A stretch of DNA of 64,000 bases from Micromonospora sp. NBC_01796 (GCF_035917455.1 NZ_CP109078.1:1674001-1738000), one strand, 5' to 3'. Positions 7,752-17,216 are shown, counted from the stretch's first letter. Notes: a model not told the origin generated them from the sequence alone. Numbers and translations: made by a program.

Positions 7752-9047
7752 ATGTCGACACAGCACCCGCGGCAGGCGGGGGGCGGTGCCCTACGCTCGC
7801 CGCTGACGGCGGAGGGTCGCGTGCTGCTCGACCTCGCCGCCCCGTACGTACCGCAGATCCGGGCGGAGGCCGAGGAGAACGACCGCCTGGCCGCCTTCCC
7901 GGTCGAGACGTTCGCCGCCTTCGCCAAGAACGGCCTGATGGGCGCGACCGTGCCGACCGAACTCGGCGGCCTGGGTGTGACCCGGCTGCACGACGTGGCG
8001 ACCGCGCTCGCCACCGTGGCCGAGGCCGACGCCTCCACCGCGCTCGCCTGGCACGTCCAGCTCAGCCGCGGCCTCACCCTCACCTGGGAGTGGCGCAACG
8101 GCACACCACCGGTACGGGTGATGGCCGAACAGTTGCTGCGCTCGATGGCCAGCGGCAGGGCGGCGGTCTGCGGCGCGGTCAAGGACCATCCCTCGGCGGT
8201 CACCACCCTCACCCGGGACGGCTCCGGGCGCTGGTCGCTGTCCGGCCGCAAGACCCTGGTCAGCATGACGCCGATCGCCACCCACTTCTTCGTGCACGCG
8301 CAGACGCGGGTCGACGGCGAGCCGCCGATGCTGACCGTCGCGATGCTGCCCCGGGACACGCCCGGTCTGACCGTGCTCACCGACTGGAACGGCCTCGGCA
8401 TGCGCGCCTCCGGCACGGCCGACATCGCGTTCGACAACTGCCCGGTCTCCGACGAGGACGTGCTCCCCCGCCGATCTCTCGGCGGCCGGAACGACGCGGT
8501 CCTGGCCGGCCAGACGGTCAGCTCGATCACCATGCTCGGCATCTACACCGGGATCTCCCAGGCTGCCCGGGACATCGCGGTGGCCCGGTGCGCGGGTGGC
8601 TCCGGCCAGCCGCCGGCCGCGGCGGCCACCCTCCTCGCGGAGATCGACGCCCGCCTCTTCGCGCTCCGGGCGACCGCCGCGACCGCGCTCACCGACGCCG
8701 ACACCGCCTCCGCCGACCACAGCGGCGACCCGGCCGAGCGGGGCCGGCGGATGATGACCCCGTTCCAGTACGCGAAAATGATCGTCAACAAGATGTCGCT
8801 GGGCATCGTCAACGACAGCCTCACGATCGTCGGCGGGATGGCGTACTCGGCGGCGCACCCGCTGGCCCGGCTCGTCCGGGACGTACGCGCCGGCTGGTTC
8901 ATGCAGCCGTACACGTACCCGGACGGCGTCAACTACCTCACCGCGCAGGCTCTGCGGCTGCGGCGGGACAACGACTACGTGAGCGCTCGGGCGGTGCCCA
9001 CCCCGGTGGGCAACACGGAAGATGCCCCGCCCCGCGAGCGGGTGTGA
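7752..9047 (+). CDS. probable aminosugar N-oxygenase (nitrososynthase), acyl-CoA dehydrogenase fold
   Basis: This 431-residue flavoprotein has the acyl-CoA dehydrogenase fold. At the position of the catalytic glutamate loop (normally IYEGT) it reads M384-Q-P-Y-T388, just after the conserved RD pair at 376-377, so the dehydrogenase base is gone. Loss of that base is seen in flavin monooxygenases of this fold, including the TDP-aminosugar nitrososynthases KijD3, RubN8, DnmZ and ORF36, which oxidise a 3-amino group to hydroxylamine and nitroso. It sits between the 2,3-dehydratase and the 3-aminotransferase in one operon, the context expected for such an enzyme. AAGGAGA precedes the ATG at 7752. 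Another sugar or aglycone oxidation remains possible. Confidence 0.75.
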   Translation: MSTQHPRQAGGGALRSPLTAEGRVLLDLAAPYVPQIRAEAEENDRLAAFPVETFAAFAKNGLMGATVPTELGGLGVTRLHDVATALATVAEADASTALAWHVQLSRGLTLTWEWRNGTPPVRVMAEQLLRSMASGRAAVCGAVKDHPSAVTTLTRDGSGRWSLSGRKTLVSMTPIATHFFVHAQTRVDGEPPMLTVAMLPRDTPGLTVLTDWNGLGMRASGTADIAFDNCPVSDEDVLPRRSLGGRNDAVLAGQTVSSITMLGIYTGISQAARDIAVARCAGGSGQPPAAAATLLAEIDARLFALRATAATALTDADTASADHSGDPAERGRRMMTPFQYAKMIVNKMSLGIVNDSLTIVGGMAYSAAHPLARLVRDVRAGWFMQPYTYPDGVNYLTAQALRLRRDNDYVSARAVPTPVGNTEDAPPRERV

Positions 9048-9117
9048 CGATGAGAGCCGGAGATCAACGTACGTCAACATCCCCGCGACACCCGTTGGTA
9101 CGAACCGGAAGGCGGCC

Positions 9118-10239
9118 ATGACCACTCGAGTCTGGGACTACCTGCCCGAGTACGAGAAGGAACGGGTGGACATCATCGACGCGGTCGAGACGGTGTTCGA
9201 GTCGGGGCAGCTCGTGCTCGGCGCCAGCGTGTCGAGCTTCGAGTCCGAGTTCGCCGGCTACCACGGTGGCGGGCACTGCACCGGGGTCGACAACGGCACC
9301 AACGCGGTGAAGCTGGGCCTGGAGGCGCTCGGCGTCGGCCCCGGCGACGAGGTGATCACCGTCTCGAACACCGCCGCACCGACCGTGGTCGCCATCGTCG
9401 GCGCCGGCGCCACCCCGGTCTTCGTGGACGTCCAGGAGGACGACTACCTGATGGACACCGACCTGGTGGCCGCCGCCATCACGCCACGGACCAAGGCCCT
9501 GCTCCCGGTGCACCTCTACGGCCAGTGCGTCGACATGGCCCCGCTGCGGCGGCTGGCCGGCGAGCACGGCCTGTCGATCCTGGAGGACTGCGCCCAGTCG
9601 CACGGCGCCCGCCACCACGGCCAACTAGCCGGCACGATGGGTGACGCGGCGGCGTTCTCGTTCTACCCGACGAAGGTTCTCGGCGCGTACGGCGACGGCG
9701 GCGCGGTGCTCACCCGGGACGAGAACATCGACCGCGCGCTGCGCCGGCTGCGGTACTACGGCATGGAGACGGTCTACTACGTGACCGCACTCCCCGGCCA
9801 CAACAGCCGCCTCGACGAGGTCCAGGCCGAGATCCTGCGCCGCAAGCTGCGCCGGCTCGACGAGTACATCGCCGGACGCAACGAGATCGCCGAACGGTAC
9901 GCCGAGGGGCTCGCCGACCTCACCGGCCCCGGCGGCCTGGTCCTGCCCTCGGTCCGGCCGGAGAACGACCACGTCTACTACGTGTACGTGGTGCGCCACC
10001 CGCGCCGCGACGACATCATCGAGCGGCTCCAGCGGTACGACATCGCGCTGAACATCAGCTACCGGTGGCCGGTGCACACGATGACCGGGTTCGCGCACCT
10101 CGGCTACGCCACCGGCTCGTTGCCGGTGACCGAACGGCTGGCCGACGAGATCTTCTCCCTGCCGATGTACCCGTCGCTGCCACGCGCCCGCCAGGACCAG
10201 GTGATCGAGGCCCTGCACGAGGTCCTCGGATCCCTCTAG
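9118..10239 (+). CDS. PLP-dependent TDP-sugar 3-aminotransferase (DegT/DnrJ/EryC1 family)
   Basis: This 373-residue aminotransferase installs the amino group on a TDP-keto-deoxysugar using PLP, usually with glutamate as donor. The Schiff-base lysine is K186 in [15 protein letters not shown]. The substrate and cofactor segments [12 protein letters not shown] and EDCAQSHGA are intact. The opening [15 protein letters not shown] and segment [13 protein letters not shown] resemble the C-3 aminotransferases of vancosamine and kijanose type pathways (EvaB, KijD2). A GGAAGG site precedes the ATG at 9118. With a 2,3-dehydratase upstream and no 3-ketoreductase in view, action at C-3 is the best reading. 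Confidence 0.9.
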   Translation: MTTRVWDYLPEYEKERVDIIDAVETVFESGQLVLGASVSSFESEFAGYHGGGHCTGVDNGTNAVKLGLEALGVGPGDEVITVSNTAAPTVVAIVGAGATPVFVDVQEDDYLMDTDLVAAAITPRTKALLPVHLYGQCVDMAPLRRLAGEHGLSILEDCAQSHGARHHGQLAGTMGDAAAFSFYPTKVLGAYGDGGAVLTRDENIDRALRRLRYYGMETVYYVTALPGHNSRLDEVQAEILRRKLRRLDEYIAGRNEIAERYAEGLADLTGPGGLVLPSVRPENDHVYYVYVVRHPRRDDIIERLQRYDIALNISYRWPVHTMTGFAHLGYATGSLPVTERLADEIFSLPMYPSLPRARQDQVIEALHEVLGSL

Positions 10240-10285
10240 TCCCGCCGCTTTTCCCCGCCGCCAACGACCGAGGAGCACAGCCATC

Positions 10286-11539
10286 ATGCCTACCGCCGAC
10301 TCGGCCCCGCCCGCGTCCACCACCACCACGTGCCAGGTCTGCGACGGCTCGGTCGAGGAGTTCCTGGACCTCGGGCGGCAGCCGCTCTCGGACGCCTTCC
10401 TGACCGAGCGCGACGTACCGGAGGAGTTCTTCTACCGGCTCGCCGTCGGGGTGTGCCACTCGTGCACGATGGTGCAGCTCGTCGAGCAGGTGCCGCGCGA
10501 GCGGATGTTCCACGAGGACTACCCGTACTACTCGTCGGGGTCGTCGGTGATGCGGGCGCACTTCGAGGAGACGGCCCGTGGCTTTCTCGCGACGGCGTTG
10601 GCCAAGCCCGACCCGTTCATGGTCGAGATCGGCAGCAACGATGGTGTGCTGCTGAAGACGATCCGCGCCGCCGGGGTGCGCCACCTCGGCTTCGAGCCGT
10701 CCGGGAAGGTCGCGGCGGCGGCGATGGAGCACGGGGTACGGGTGCTCAACGAGTTCTTCGACGCGGGCACCGCGGCCAGGGTACGGGCGGACGACGGGCC
10801 CGCCGACGCCATCTTCGCGGCCAACACGATCTGCCACATCCCGTACATGCGGTCGATCCTGGAGGGTGTCGACACGCTGCTCGCCCCGGACGGGGTGTTC
10901 GTCTTCGAGGACCCGTACCTCGGGGACATCGTGGCGAAGACATCGTTCGACCAGATCTACGACGAGCACTTCTTCTTCTTCACCGCCCGGTCGGTCCGGG
11001 CGATGGTGGCCCGTTTCGGCCTCGAACTCGTCGACGTCGAGCGGATTCCCGTACACGGTGGCGAGGTCCGCTACACCATCGCGCGGGCCGGGGCGCGTAC
11101 GCCGTCGGACGCGGTCGCCGAGCTGATCGCCGCCGAGGAGGCGCAGGGGCTCGCCGACCCGGCGACGTTGCGACGTTTCGCCGACGCGACCGCGCGGATC
11201 CGCGACGACCTGCGGGCTCTGCTCCAGCGGCTGCGGGACGAGGGGCACGAGGTGGTCGGGTACGGGGCCACCGCCAAGAGCGCGACGGTGACCAACTTCT
11301 GCGGTATCGGGACCGACCTGGTCTCGTTCGTCTGCGACACCACGCCGGCGAAGCAGGGGCGGCTGACGCCCGGCACGCACATCCCGGTCCGACCGGCGGC
11401 GGCCTTCGCCGACCCGTACCCGGCCTACGCGCTGCTCTTCGCCTGGAACCACGCCGACGAGATCATGGCGAAGGAGCAGGGGTTCCGCGAGGCCGGCGGG
11501 AAATGGATCCGGTACGTGCCGCACGTACACGTGAGCTGA
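10286..11539 (+). CDS. TDP-sugar 3-C-methyltransferase
   Basis: This 417-residue SAM-dependent enzyme belongs to the TylC3/EvaC/KijD1 family, which adds a methyl branch at C-3 of a 4-keto-3-amino deoxysugar. The N-terminal zinc-binding domain shows C16-x2-C19 and C57-x2-C60. The SAM loop is VEIGSNDGVLL from residue 113, and the long C-terminal domain (Methyltransf_14 type) completes the usual length. GAGGAGC precedes the ATG at 10286, 46 bases after the aminotransferase. With the aminotransferase and N-oxygenase it yields a quaternary C-3 carrying methyl and nitrogen, the hallmark of nitrosugars and vancosamine-type sugars. Confidence 0.92.
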   Translation: MPTADSAPPASTTTTCQVCDGSVEEFLDLGRQPLSDAFLTERDVPEEFFYRLAVGVCHSCTMVQLVEQVPRERMFHEDYPYYSSGSSVMRAHFEETARGFLATALAKPDPFMVEIGSNDGVLLKTIRAAGVRHLGFEPSGKVAAAAMEHGVRVLNEFFDAGTAARVRADDGPADAIFAANTICHIPYMRSILEGVDTLLAPDGVFVFEDPYLGDIVAKTSFDQIYDEHFFFFTARSVRAMVARFGLELVDVERIPVHGGEVRYTIARAGARTPSDAVAELIAAEEAQGLADPATLRRFADATARIRDDLRALLQRLRDEGHEVVGYGATAKSATVTNFCGIGTDLVSFVCDTTPAKQGRLTPGTHIPVRPAAAFADPYPAYALLFAWNHADEIMAKEQGFREAGGKWIRYVPHVHVS

Positions 11540-11562
11540 CCACACACGAGACGGAGCTGACC

Positions 11563-12207
11563 ATGTCCGAACACGCGCGGGAACTGGCGATCGGTGGGGC
11601 CTTCGCCTTCACCACCGCGGCTTTCCCGGACGAGCGCGGTGTCTTCCTGTCGCCGTACCAGCAGTCGGTGTTCGTCGAGGCGGTCGGGTACCCGCTGTTT
11701 CCGGTGGCCCAGTGCAGCTACAGCTCGTCCCGCCGGGGCGTGGTCCGGGGTGTGCACTTCACCACCACCCCACCGGGTACGGCCAAGTACGTCTACTGCC
11801 CGCGCGGCAGGGTCCTCGACGTCGTCGTCGACCTGCGGGTGGGCAGCCCGACGTTCGGCGCCCACGACACGGTGGTGATGGGCGGCGAGGACTTCCCGGC
11901 CGTGTACCTCCCGGTCGGGGTCGGCCACATGTTCGTCGCCCTGGAGGACGAGTCGGTGATGACGTACCTGCTCTCCACGGAGTACCGACGGGAGAACGAA
12001 CTCGCCGTCTCCCCCTTCGACCCGAGGTTGTCGCTGCCGATCCCCCGGGAGATCACGCCGCTGCTGTCCGAGCGGGACCGGCTGGCGCCGACACTGGCCG
12101 AGGCGCTGGCCGCCGGGATCCTGCCGGACTACACGGCGAGCCTGCGGGCCGAGGCGGCGCTCACCCCGACGCCGAAGCCGTCCGGGTCGGGTGCACGAGG
12201 GCGGTGA
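11563..12207 (+). CDS. TDP-4-keto-hexose 5-epimerase (RmlC/EvaD family)
   Basis: This 214-residue cupin inverts C-5 (and perhaps C-3) of a TDP-4-keto sugar, turning the D- into the L-series. The catalytic base is H65 in the RGVHF motif, and the general-acid tyrosine is probably Y135 in SVMTYLLSTEY. Because C-3 carries both a methyl and a nitrogen in this pathway, only C-5 epimerisation makes chemical sense, as with EvaD. ACGGAGCTG precedes the ATG at 11563. The last 47 bases overlap the tail of the oppositely transcribed ketoreductase gene. Presence of this gene predicts an L-configured sugar. Confidence 0.9.
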   Translation: MSEHARELAIGGAFAFTTAAFPDERGVFLSPYQQSVFVEAVGYPLFPVAQCSYSSSRRGVVRGVHFTTTPPGTAKYVYCPRGRVLDVVVDLRVGSPTFGAHDTVVMGGEDFPAVYLPVGVGHMFVALEDESVMTYLLSTEYRRENELAVSPFDPRLSLPIPREITPLLSERDRLAPTLAEALAAGILPDYTASLRAEAALTPTPKPSGSGARGR

Positions 12208-13195
12208 CCGTACGGTCCAACGCCTCCCGGAGCGGGACCAGCGGACGCCACCCGGTGGCCGCCCGGAACGCCGACGCGTCCACCACCATGCTGTGCGCGT
12301 CGGTCCCGGTGGCCTGCGCCGGAGGCGGTACGGAGACAACCGGGACCGGGGGTCGGCCGGTGTGCCCGGCGACGACCTCCGCGATCGTCCCGAAGAGGTC
12401 CCGCAGGCTCACTCCGACTCCTGTCCCGAGCGGCCAGTGCCGGCCGGCGAGGAGGTCCGCGTGGTGCAGGGCCGCCACGAAGGCCTCGGCGACGTCGTCC
12501 ACGTACAGCAGGTCGCGCTGGACCGCGCCGTCGGCCCACACGGTGAGCGGCTCGTCGGCGAGTGCCCGGCGGGCCATCGCCGCCACGACCCCACGGTCCG
12601 GTGCCGCCGGAGCCGGGGCCGGTCCGAAGATCGTCGGTAGCCGCAGGGACACGCCCCGGAGCACACCCTCGGCGGTGGCGGCGCGGAGCAGTCCTTCGGC
12701 GGCCTGCTTCTGCCGGTCGTAGGCGGTTGCCGGGTGGTCGGTCTCGGTGCCGTCGATCGGCACCCGGGGCGGCAGGCCGACCTGCGACGTGGACCCGGCG
12801 AACACCACCGCCGGGGCCGGCAGACGGCGGCTGCGCAGCGTCCGGACGAGGTCGTCCAGGACCCCCACGTTGGTGCGCTCGCTCGCCGGGTCGTGGTCGG
12901 CGCCACGCCAGCCGGAGGTGTGCAGGACCAGGAAGACCACCGCGTCGGCGTCCGCCACGGCCGCCTCGACGGCACCGGGGGTGGTGAGATCGGCGGCGTA
13001 CGTCTCGACCTCGGCGACCGCGCCGTGCGGCACCGTGACCGGCCGGCGGGCGACCGCCCGCAGCCGGACCGGGCGGCGGGCCAGGGCCGCCGTCACCGCC
13101 GACCCCACGAAACCGGACGCCCCGAGTACGGCGACCAGCGGCGGCTCCCCGTCCCCACGAGTCGGCCACGGCCCGGGTTCGCGTGTCTGCGTCAT
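12161..13195 (-). CDS. TDP-4-keto-deoxysugar 4-ketoreductase
   Basis: This extended short-chain dehydrogenase/epimerase family protein of about 344 residues reduces the C-4 ketone, the last step before transfer (EvaE type). The dinucleotide motif GASGFVG is at about 25-31 and the catalytic tyrosine-lysine pair appears as TAYDRQK. It is the only sugar gene on the minus strand, convergent and overlapping by 47 bases with the epimerase and divergent from rmlA. The start is uncertain: the ATG at 13195 lacks a good ribosome site, and an ATG at 13246 has GGTGAG too close. I keep the shorter form because family members begin shortly before the glycine motif. Confidence 0.87.
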   Translation of the reverse strand: MTQTREPGPWPTRGDGEPPLVAVLGASGFVGSAVTAALARRPVRLRAVARRPVTVPHGAVAEVETYAADLTTPGAVEAAVADADAVVFLVLHTSGWRGADHDPASERTNVGVLDDLVRTLRSRRLPAPAVVFAGSTSQVGLPPRVPIDGTETDHPATAYDRQKQAAEGLLRAATAEGVLRGVSLRLPTIFGPAPAPAAPDRGVVAAMARRALADEPLTVWADGAVQRDLLYVDDVAEAFVAALHHADLLAGRHWPLGTGVGVSLRDLFGTIAEVVAGHTGRPPVPVVSVPPPAQATGTDAHSMVVDASAFRAATGWRPLVPLREALDRTVTALVHPTRTASASG

Positions 13196-13329
13196 CGCTA
13201 CAGCGTGGCGGCGGCGGTGGTCGGCGGCATCTTCCGGATTGCGCATCTCACCACGGAACGCCGCAATACAGGAGACCTTTCCCAAGGGGTCACAAGCCAA
13301 TACTGGAATCCCCGACGAACGGAGCTGGC
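13196..13329. promoter_or_regulatory. divergent promoter region, 4-ketoreductase / rmlA
   Basis: These 134 bases between the leftward ketoreductase and rightward rmlA must serve both. The low-GC stretch around 13262-13311 is a likely promoter area, but no clean hexamer pair can be called. Confidence 0.35.
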
Positions 13330-14202
13330 ATGAAGGGAATCATCCTGGCCGGCGGCACCGGAAGCCGGCTCTACCCGTTGACCCTGGCGACGTCCAAGCA
13401 ACTGCTCGCCGTCTACAACAAGCCCCTCGTCTACTACCCGCTCTCCGCGCTGATGCTGGCCGGCATCCGGGACATCCTGATCATCTCGACGCCGTCGACG
13501 GTGCCGCTCATGCGCGCCCTGCTCGGCGACGGCTCCCAGCTCGGCCTCCGGATCTCCTACGCCACCCAGGAGGAGCCACGGGGCATCGCCGAGGCGTTCG
13601 TCATCGGCGCCGACCACATCGGACCGGACCCGGTCGCGCTGATCCTCGGCGACAACCTCTTCCACGGCGCCGGATTCGCCCAGCGGCTGCAGCAGTGCGT
13701 GGCCTCGCTCGACGGCTGCACCCTCTTCGGCTATCCCGTCTCGGACCCGAGCCGGTACGGCATCGGCGAGATCGACGAGAACGGGATGCTCGTCTCGATC
13801 GAGGAGAAGCCGCTGCGCCCGCGCTCCAACAGCGCCATCACCGGCCTCTACTTCTACGACAACGAGGTGGTCGACATCGCCCGCCGGCTCACCCCGTCGG
13901 CCCGTGGCGAACTGGAGATCACCGACGTCAACCTGGAATACCTCAAGCAGGGCCGGGCACGGCTGATCCGGCTCAGCCGGGGCAACACCTGGTTCGACTG
14001 CGGCACCCACGACTCGCTCCTGGCGGCCAGCCAGTACGTGCAGGTCATCGAGAAGCGGCAGGGCGTACGGGTGGCCTGCCTGGAGGAGATCGCCCTCCGG
14101 ATGGGGTTCATCGACGCCGAAACCTGCTACCAACTCGGCGTCGGAATGCGCCAGTCGGACTACGGCCAGTACCTCACCCAAATCGCGTACGCGCTGGACT
14201 GA
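13330..14202 (+). CDS. rmlA: glucose-1-phosphate thymidylyltransferase
   Basis: This 290-residue nucleotidyltransferase makes TDP-glucose from glucose-1-phosphate and TTP, the entry step of the sugar pathway. The nucleotide-binding signature GGTGSRLYP is at residues 8-16. The metal and sugar binding segments GDNLFHG, YGIGEID, SIEEKP and TWFDCGTHDS are all present, at the family's normal length. The ATG at 13330 follows GGAGCTGG. The stop lies 6 bases before rmlB, so the two are translationally close. Assignment to this cluster rather than to cell-wall rhamnose synthesis rests on its neighbours. Confidence 0.96.
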   Translation: MKGIILAGGTGSRLYPLTLATSKQLLAVYNKPLVYYPLSALMLAGIRDILIISTPSTVPLMRALLGDGSQLGLRISYATQEEPRGIAEAFVIGADHIGPDPVALILGDNLFHGAGFAQRLQQCVASLDGCTLFGYPVSDPSRYGIGEIDENGMLVSIEEKPLRPRSNSAITGLYFYDNEVVDIARRLTPSARGELEITDVNLEYLKQGRARLIRLSRGNTWFDCGTHDSLLAASQYVQVIEKRQGVRVACLEEIALRMGFIDAETCYQLGVGMRQSDYGQYLTQIAYALD

Positions 14203-14208
14203 GCGGAC

Positions 14209-15198
14209 ATGAGGATCCTGGTCACCGGCGGAGCCGGATTCATCGGTTCACACTTCGTCCGCGCCACCCTCGGTGGCGAATACGGCGAGTACGACAACCT
14301 GCACGGCGCCGAGGTCACCGTCCTGGACAAGCTGACGTACTGCGGCAACCGGGCGAACCTCCAGCCGGTGGCGGACGATCCACGCCTGCGGTTCGTGCCC
14401 GGCGACATCTGCGACGCCCGGCTGGTGAACACGGTCGTCCCCGGCCACGACGCCGTGGTGCACTTCGCGGCCGAAACCCACGTGGACCGCTCCATCGACG
14501 GTGGTGCCGAGTTCGCCCGGACCAACGTGCAGGGCACGCAGACCCTGCTCGACGCCGCCCACCGGCACGGGGTTTCCCGGTTCGTGCACGTCTCCACCGA
14601 CGAGGTGTACGGATCGATCGACGAGGGCTCCTGGGACGAGCGCCGCCCGGTCGCGCCCAACTCGCCGTACTCCGCGACGAAGGCCGGGTCGGACCTGCTG
14701 GCGCTGGCCCATCACCGTACGCACGGACTGCCGGTGATGATCACCCGCAGCTCCAACAACTACGGGCCGTACCAGTACCCGGAGAAGGTCATCCCGCTCT
14801 TCGTCACCAACCTGCTCGACGGGCGGACCGTGCCGCTCTACGGCGACGGGAACAACGTCCGCGAGTGGGTGCACGTCGACGACCACTGTCGCGGCATCGC
14901 CCTGGTGCTGGCCGGCGGCCGGCCCGGTGAGATCTACAACATCGGCGGCGGCACCGAGTTGAGCAACAGCCAGCTCACCGACCACCTGCTCAGCGCCTGC
15001 GAGTGCGGGTGGGAGCGGGTCCGCCGGGTCGAGGACCGCAAGGGCCACGACCGGCGGTACTCGGTCGACGACGGGAAGATCACGGCGGAGCTGGGCTACC
15101 GGCCACGGATCGGGTTCGCGGAGGGCCTCGCCGAGACCGTCGCCTGGTACCGCGCCAATCGCGCCTGGTGGGAGCCGCTGCGCGCAGCCCGCGACTGA
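14209..15198 (+). CDS. rmlB: TDP-glucose 4,6-dehydratase
   Basis: This 329-residue extended SDR enzyme converts TDP-glucose to TDP-4-keto-6-deoxyglucose with bound NAD. The Rossmann motif GGAGFIGSH is at the N terminus. The dehydratase catalytic set is visible as STDEVYGS (Thr, Asp, Glu) and PYSATK (Tyr and Lys). SSNNYGPYQYPEK and REWVHVDDHCRG complete the signature. It begins 6 bases after rmlA. Its product is the substrate of the 2,3-dehydratase at 6322, so it feeds the whole branch. Confidence 0.96.
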   Translation: MRILVTGGAGFIGSHFVRATLGGEYGEYDNLHGAEVTVLDKLTYCGNRANLQPVADDPRLRFVPGDICDARLVNTVVPGHDAVVHFAAETHVDRSIDGGAEFARTNVQGTQTLLDAAHRHGVSRFVHVSTDEVYGSIDEGSWDERRPVAPNSPYSATKAGSDLLALAHHRTHGLPVMITRSSNNYGPYQYPEKVIPLFVTNLLDGRTVPLYGDGNNVREWVHVDDHCRGIALVLAGGRPGEIYNIGGGTELSNSQLTDHLLSACECGWERVRRVEDRKGHDRRYSVDDGKITAELGYRPRIGFAEGLAETVAWYRANRAWWEPLRAARD

Positions 15199-15241
15199 GC
15201 ACCGTCACGGGGCATCGGATCGGACGATCGGAGAGGAAGCC

Positions 15242-15466
15242 GTGGCCACTACCCGGTGGCGGGTCTCAGTCAACCCGAACGCCTGCGTGTCCTCCGGCAA
15301 CTGCGTGTCCATCGCGCGGGGCCGGTTCGAACTCACCGACGACGGGGCACGTCCCCGGGCCGAGCTGCTCGACCCGGACGACGACGTCGTCGAGGCCGCG
15401 GAGACGTGCCCGATGGAAGCGATCAGGATCATCGACGTGACCGACAACTCGGTCGTCGCCCCGTAG
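15242..15466 (+). CDS. 3Fe-4S ferredoxin for P450
   Basis: This 74-residue single-cluster ferredoxin starts with GTG after GAGAGGAAG. Its cysteines C15-x5-C21 and C56-P57 are the three ligands of a 3Fe-4S cluster; the fourth position that would make 4Fe-4S is occupied by a non-cysteine residue. Proteins of this kind, usually encoded beside P450s in actinomycetes, pass electrons to the P450. Here it lies about 9 kb from the only P450 (4903), at the far end of the sugar operon, but it is the only candidate partner in view. Confidence 0.92.
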   Translation: MATTRWRVSVNPNACVSSGNCVSIARGRFELTDDGARPRAELLDPDDDVVEAAETCPMEAIRIIDVTDNSVVAP

Positions 15467-15503
15467 GCGGCGGTTTCCACACGAGCCGAGGCCTACCCGC
15501 GCG

Positions 15504-17216
15504 GTGACGGACCCGTCGCCGAGCTGGGCCGTCGCCCCTTCAGGAACGTCCGACCCTGATAACATCGCGCCCCGCCGGGCGTCGGCCGGAACAGGTGCCG
15601 ACATCCCTCCTAACTCGGAGTGTGAGTTGCACCTTCCACGGCTTTGGTCCCTGGCGTTCGCCGGGTTCTTCCTCGTCATCACCGGTTGGTCCCTCGCCAG
15701 CCCGTACAACGGCAACGCGGACGAGATAGCGCACATCTACCGTGCGTACGGCGTCGTGAGCGGCGACGTGTTCCTGAAGCCGGAGGCGGCCTCGCTCGGC
15801 ACCGGCGCCTTCCACAAGGTGCCGGCGAGCCTGGTGAAGGCGGCGGACATCTGCTGGCAGATGCGTCCCGAGGTGTCGGCAGCCTGTGCCAAGGCCCCGG
15901 ACGGCCGTGACCTCACCCCGGTCGAGGTCGGCAACCCGGCGGGACGGTACAACCCGGTGTACTACGCGGCGGTCGGGCTGCCACTCAAGATCTGGCCCGA
16001 CATGCGGGGGGTGATGGGCGTACGGCTGCTCACCGGTTTGGTCGCCGCCGCGTTGCTCGCCTTCGCGGTGGTCTGCATCGTCCGCTCGCGGCGCCCCCTG
16101 CTCCTCGGCGCGCTGCTGCTCGGTACGAGCCCGATCGCGATCAACATGGCCGGCGCGGTCAACCCCAACGGCGTCGAGATCGCCGCCGGCATCCTGCTCT
16201 TCGCCGCCGGCCTGTCCGTCCTCGCCGGTCCTCGGGACGACCGGCCGCCCACCTGGATGCTCACCCTCGTCGTGATCAGCGCCGCCATCCTGGTCAGTGT
16301 CCGCAGCGGCGGTCCGGCCTGGCTCGCCCTGGCGCTCGGCGCCCTGCTGCTCCCGCTGCGCTGGGCCAACCTGCGCCGCCTGGTCGTCGACCGGTCGCTG
16401 CGGATCGCCACCCTGGTCGTCACGGTCGTCAGCGTGCTGTCGGTGCTGTGGATCGTCGTGATGAAGGCGAGCAAACTCGCCGGGGGCACACCGGCCGGCT
16501 TCGGTCCCGGCCAGATCATGGTGCACGTGGTGGGTCGCTGGCCACAGCTCATGGACCAGATGGTCGGTGAACTCGGCTGGCTCGACGTACACCTGTCCGG
16601 ATCGGCGTACGTCCTGTGGCAGTTGCCGGCCGGAGCGCTGCTGCTCCTCGCGGCACTGGTCGGCAGCGGTGTCGACCGGTGGCGACTGCTCATCGTCGTC
16701 GGTGGCGCGGTGGGCGTCGCGTCCGTACTCGACGCGGTCAACGCCGACGCGACCGGTGGGTTCGTCGGACAGGGCCGCTACCTGCTGCCCGTCCTGAGCG
16801 GGGCGCTGCTGCTCGCCGCCTGGATCATCACCCGCGGCGGCACCCTGACCACCGGGCAGACCGCGCTGGCCGTACGGGCGATCATCGTCATCACGGTGCC
16901 CATCCAGCTCTACGCCCTGCTCGTCGCCGAGGCGCGGTACACCCGCGGCATCCCGCCCATGGCCTCGCCGGCAAGCTACAACCCGCTCGGCGGCGACTGG
17001 CAACCGGCGACAGGTCCGATCGTCCCGCTCATCGTCACCGGTGTGGGACTGCTCGTCGTCGCCGTACTCTGCTGGCGGCTGGCCGCGATCGAGCCGGCAC
17101 CGCCGGTGCACCCGGAAGAAGAGCACAACGCCGACCGGGTACGTCCCACGAGCGGTGCCGGCGGTTCGACGGGCGACACCGGCGCCGTACCGGCCGTGGC
17201 CCCGGTGGCCGCCTGA
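15504..17216 (+). CDS. DUF2142 multi-pass membrane protein
   Basis: This 570-residue integral membrane protein has about ten hydrophobic segments, the first near residues 48-66 and the last near 510-530. A polar loop after the first segment carries the DEIAHIYRAY motif typical of DUF2142 proteins. That family is distantly related to GT-C membrane glycosyltransferases (acidic residues after the first helix), but no activity is established here. The tail is rich in charged and small residues. The GTG at 15504 has no strong ribosome site, so the start may be internal. It is the last gene before a perfect hairpin and tRNA-Ala. It could be a cluster export, immunity or glycosylation protein, or an unrelated neighbour. 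Confidence 0.75.
   Translation: MTDPSPSWAVAPSGTSDPDNIAPRRASAGTGADIPPNSECELHLPRLWSLAFAGFFLVITGWSLASPYNGNADEIAHIYRAYGVVSGDVFLKPEAASLGTGAFHKVPASLVKAADICWQMRPEVSAACAKAPDGRDLTPVEVGNPAGRYNPVYYAAVGLPLKIWPDMRGVMGVRLLTGLVAAALLAFAVVCIVRSRRPLLLGALLLGTSPIAINMAGAVNPNGVEIAAGILLFAAGLSVLAGPRDDRPPTWMLTLVVISAAILVSVRSGGPAWLALALGALLLPLRWANLRRLVVDRSLRIATLVVTVVSVLSVLWIVVMKASKLAGGTPAGFGPGQIMVHVVGRWPQLMDQMVGELGWLDVHLSGSAYVLWQLPAGALLLLAALVGSGVDRWRLLIVVGGAVGVASVLDAVNADATGGFVGQGRYLLPVLSGALLLAAWIITRGGTLTTGQTALAVRAIIVITVPIQLYALLVAEARYTRGIPPMASPASYNPLGGDWQPATGPIVPLIVTGVGLLVVAVLCWRLAAIEPAPPVHPEEEHNADRVRPTSGAGGSTGDTGAVPAVAPVAA

Noticed and set aside
12161-13300. TTG start of the ketoreductase at 13300
   Set aside because: It would add 35 residues with no family match and has no ribosome site.
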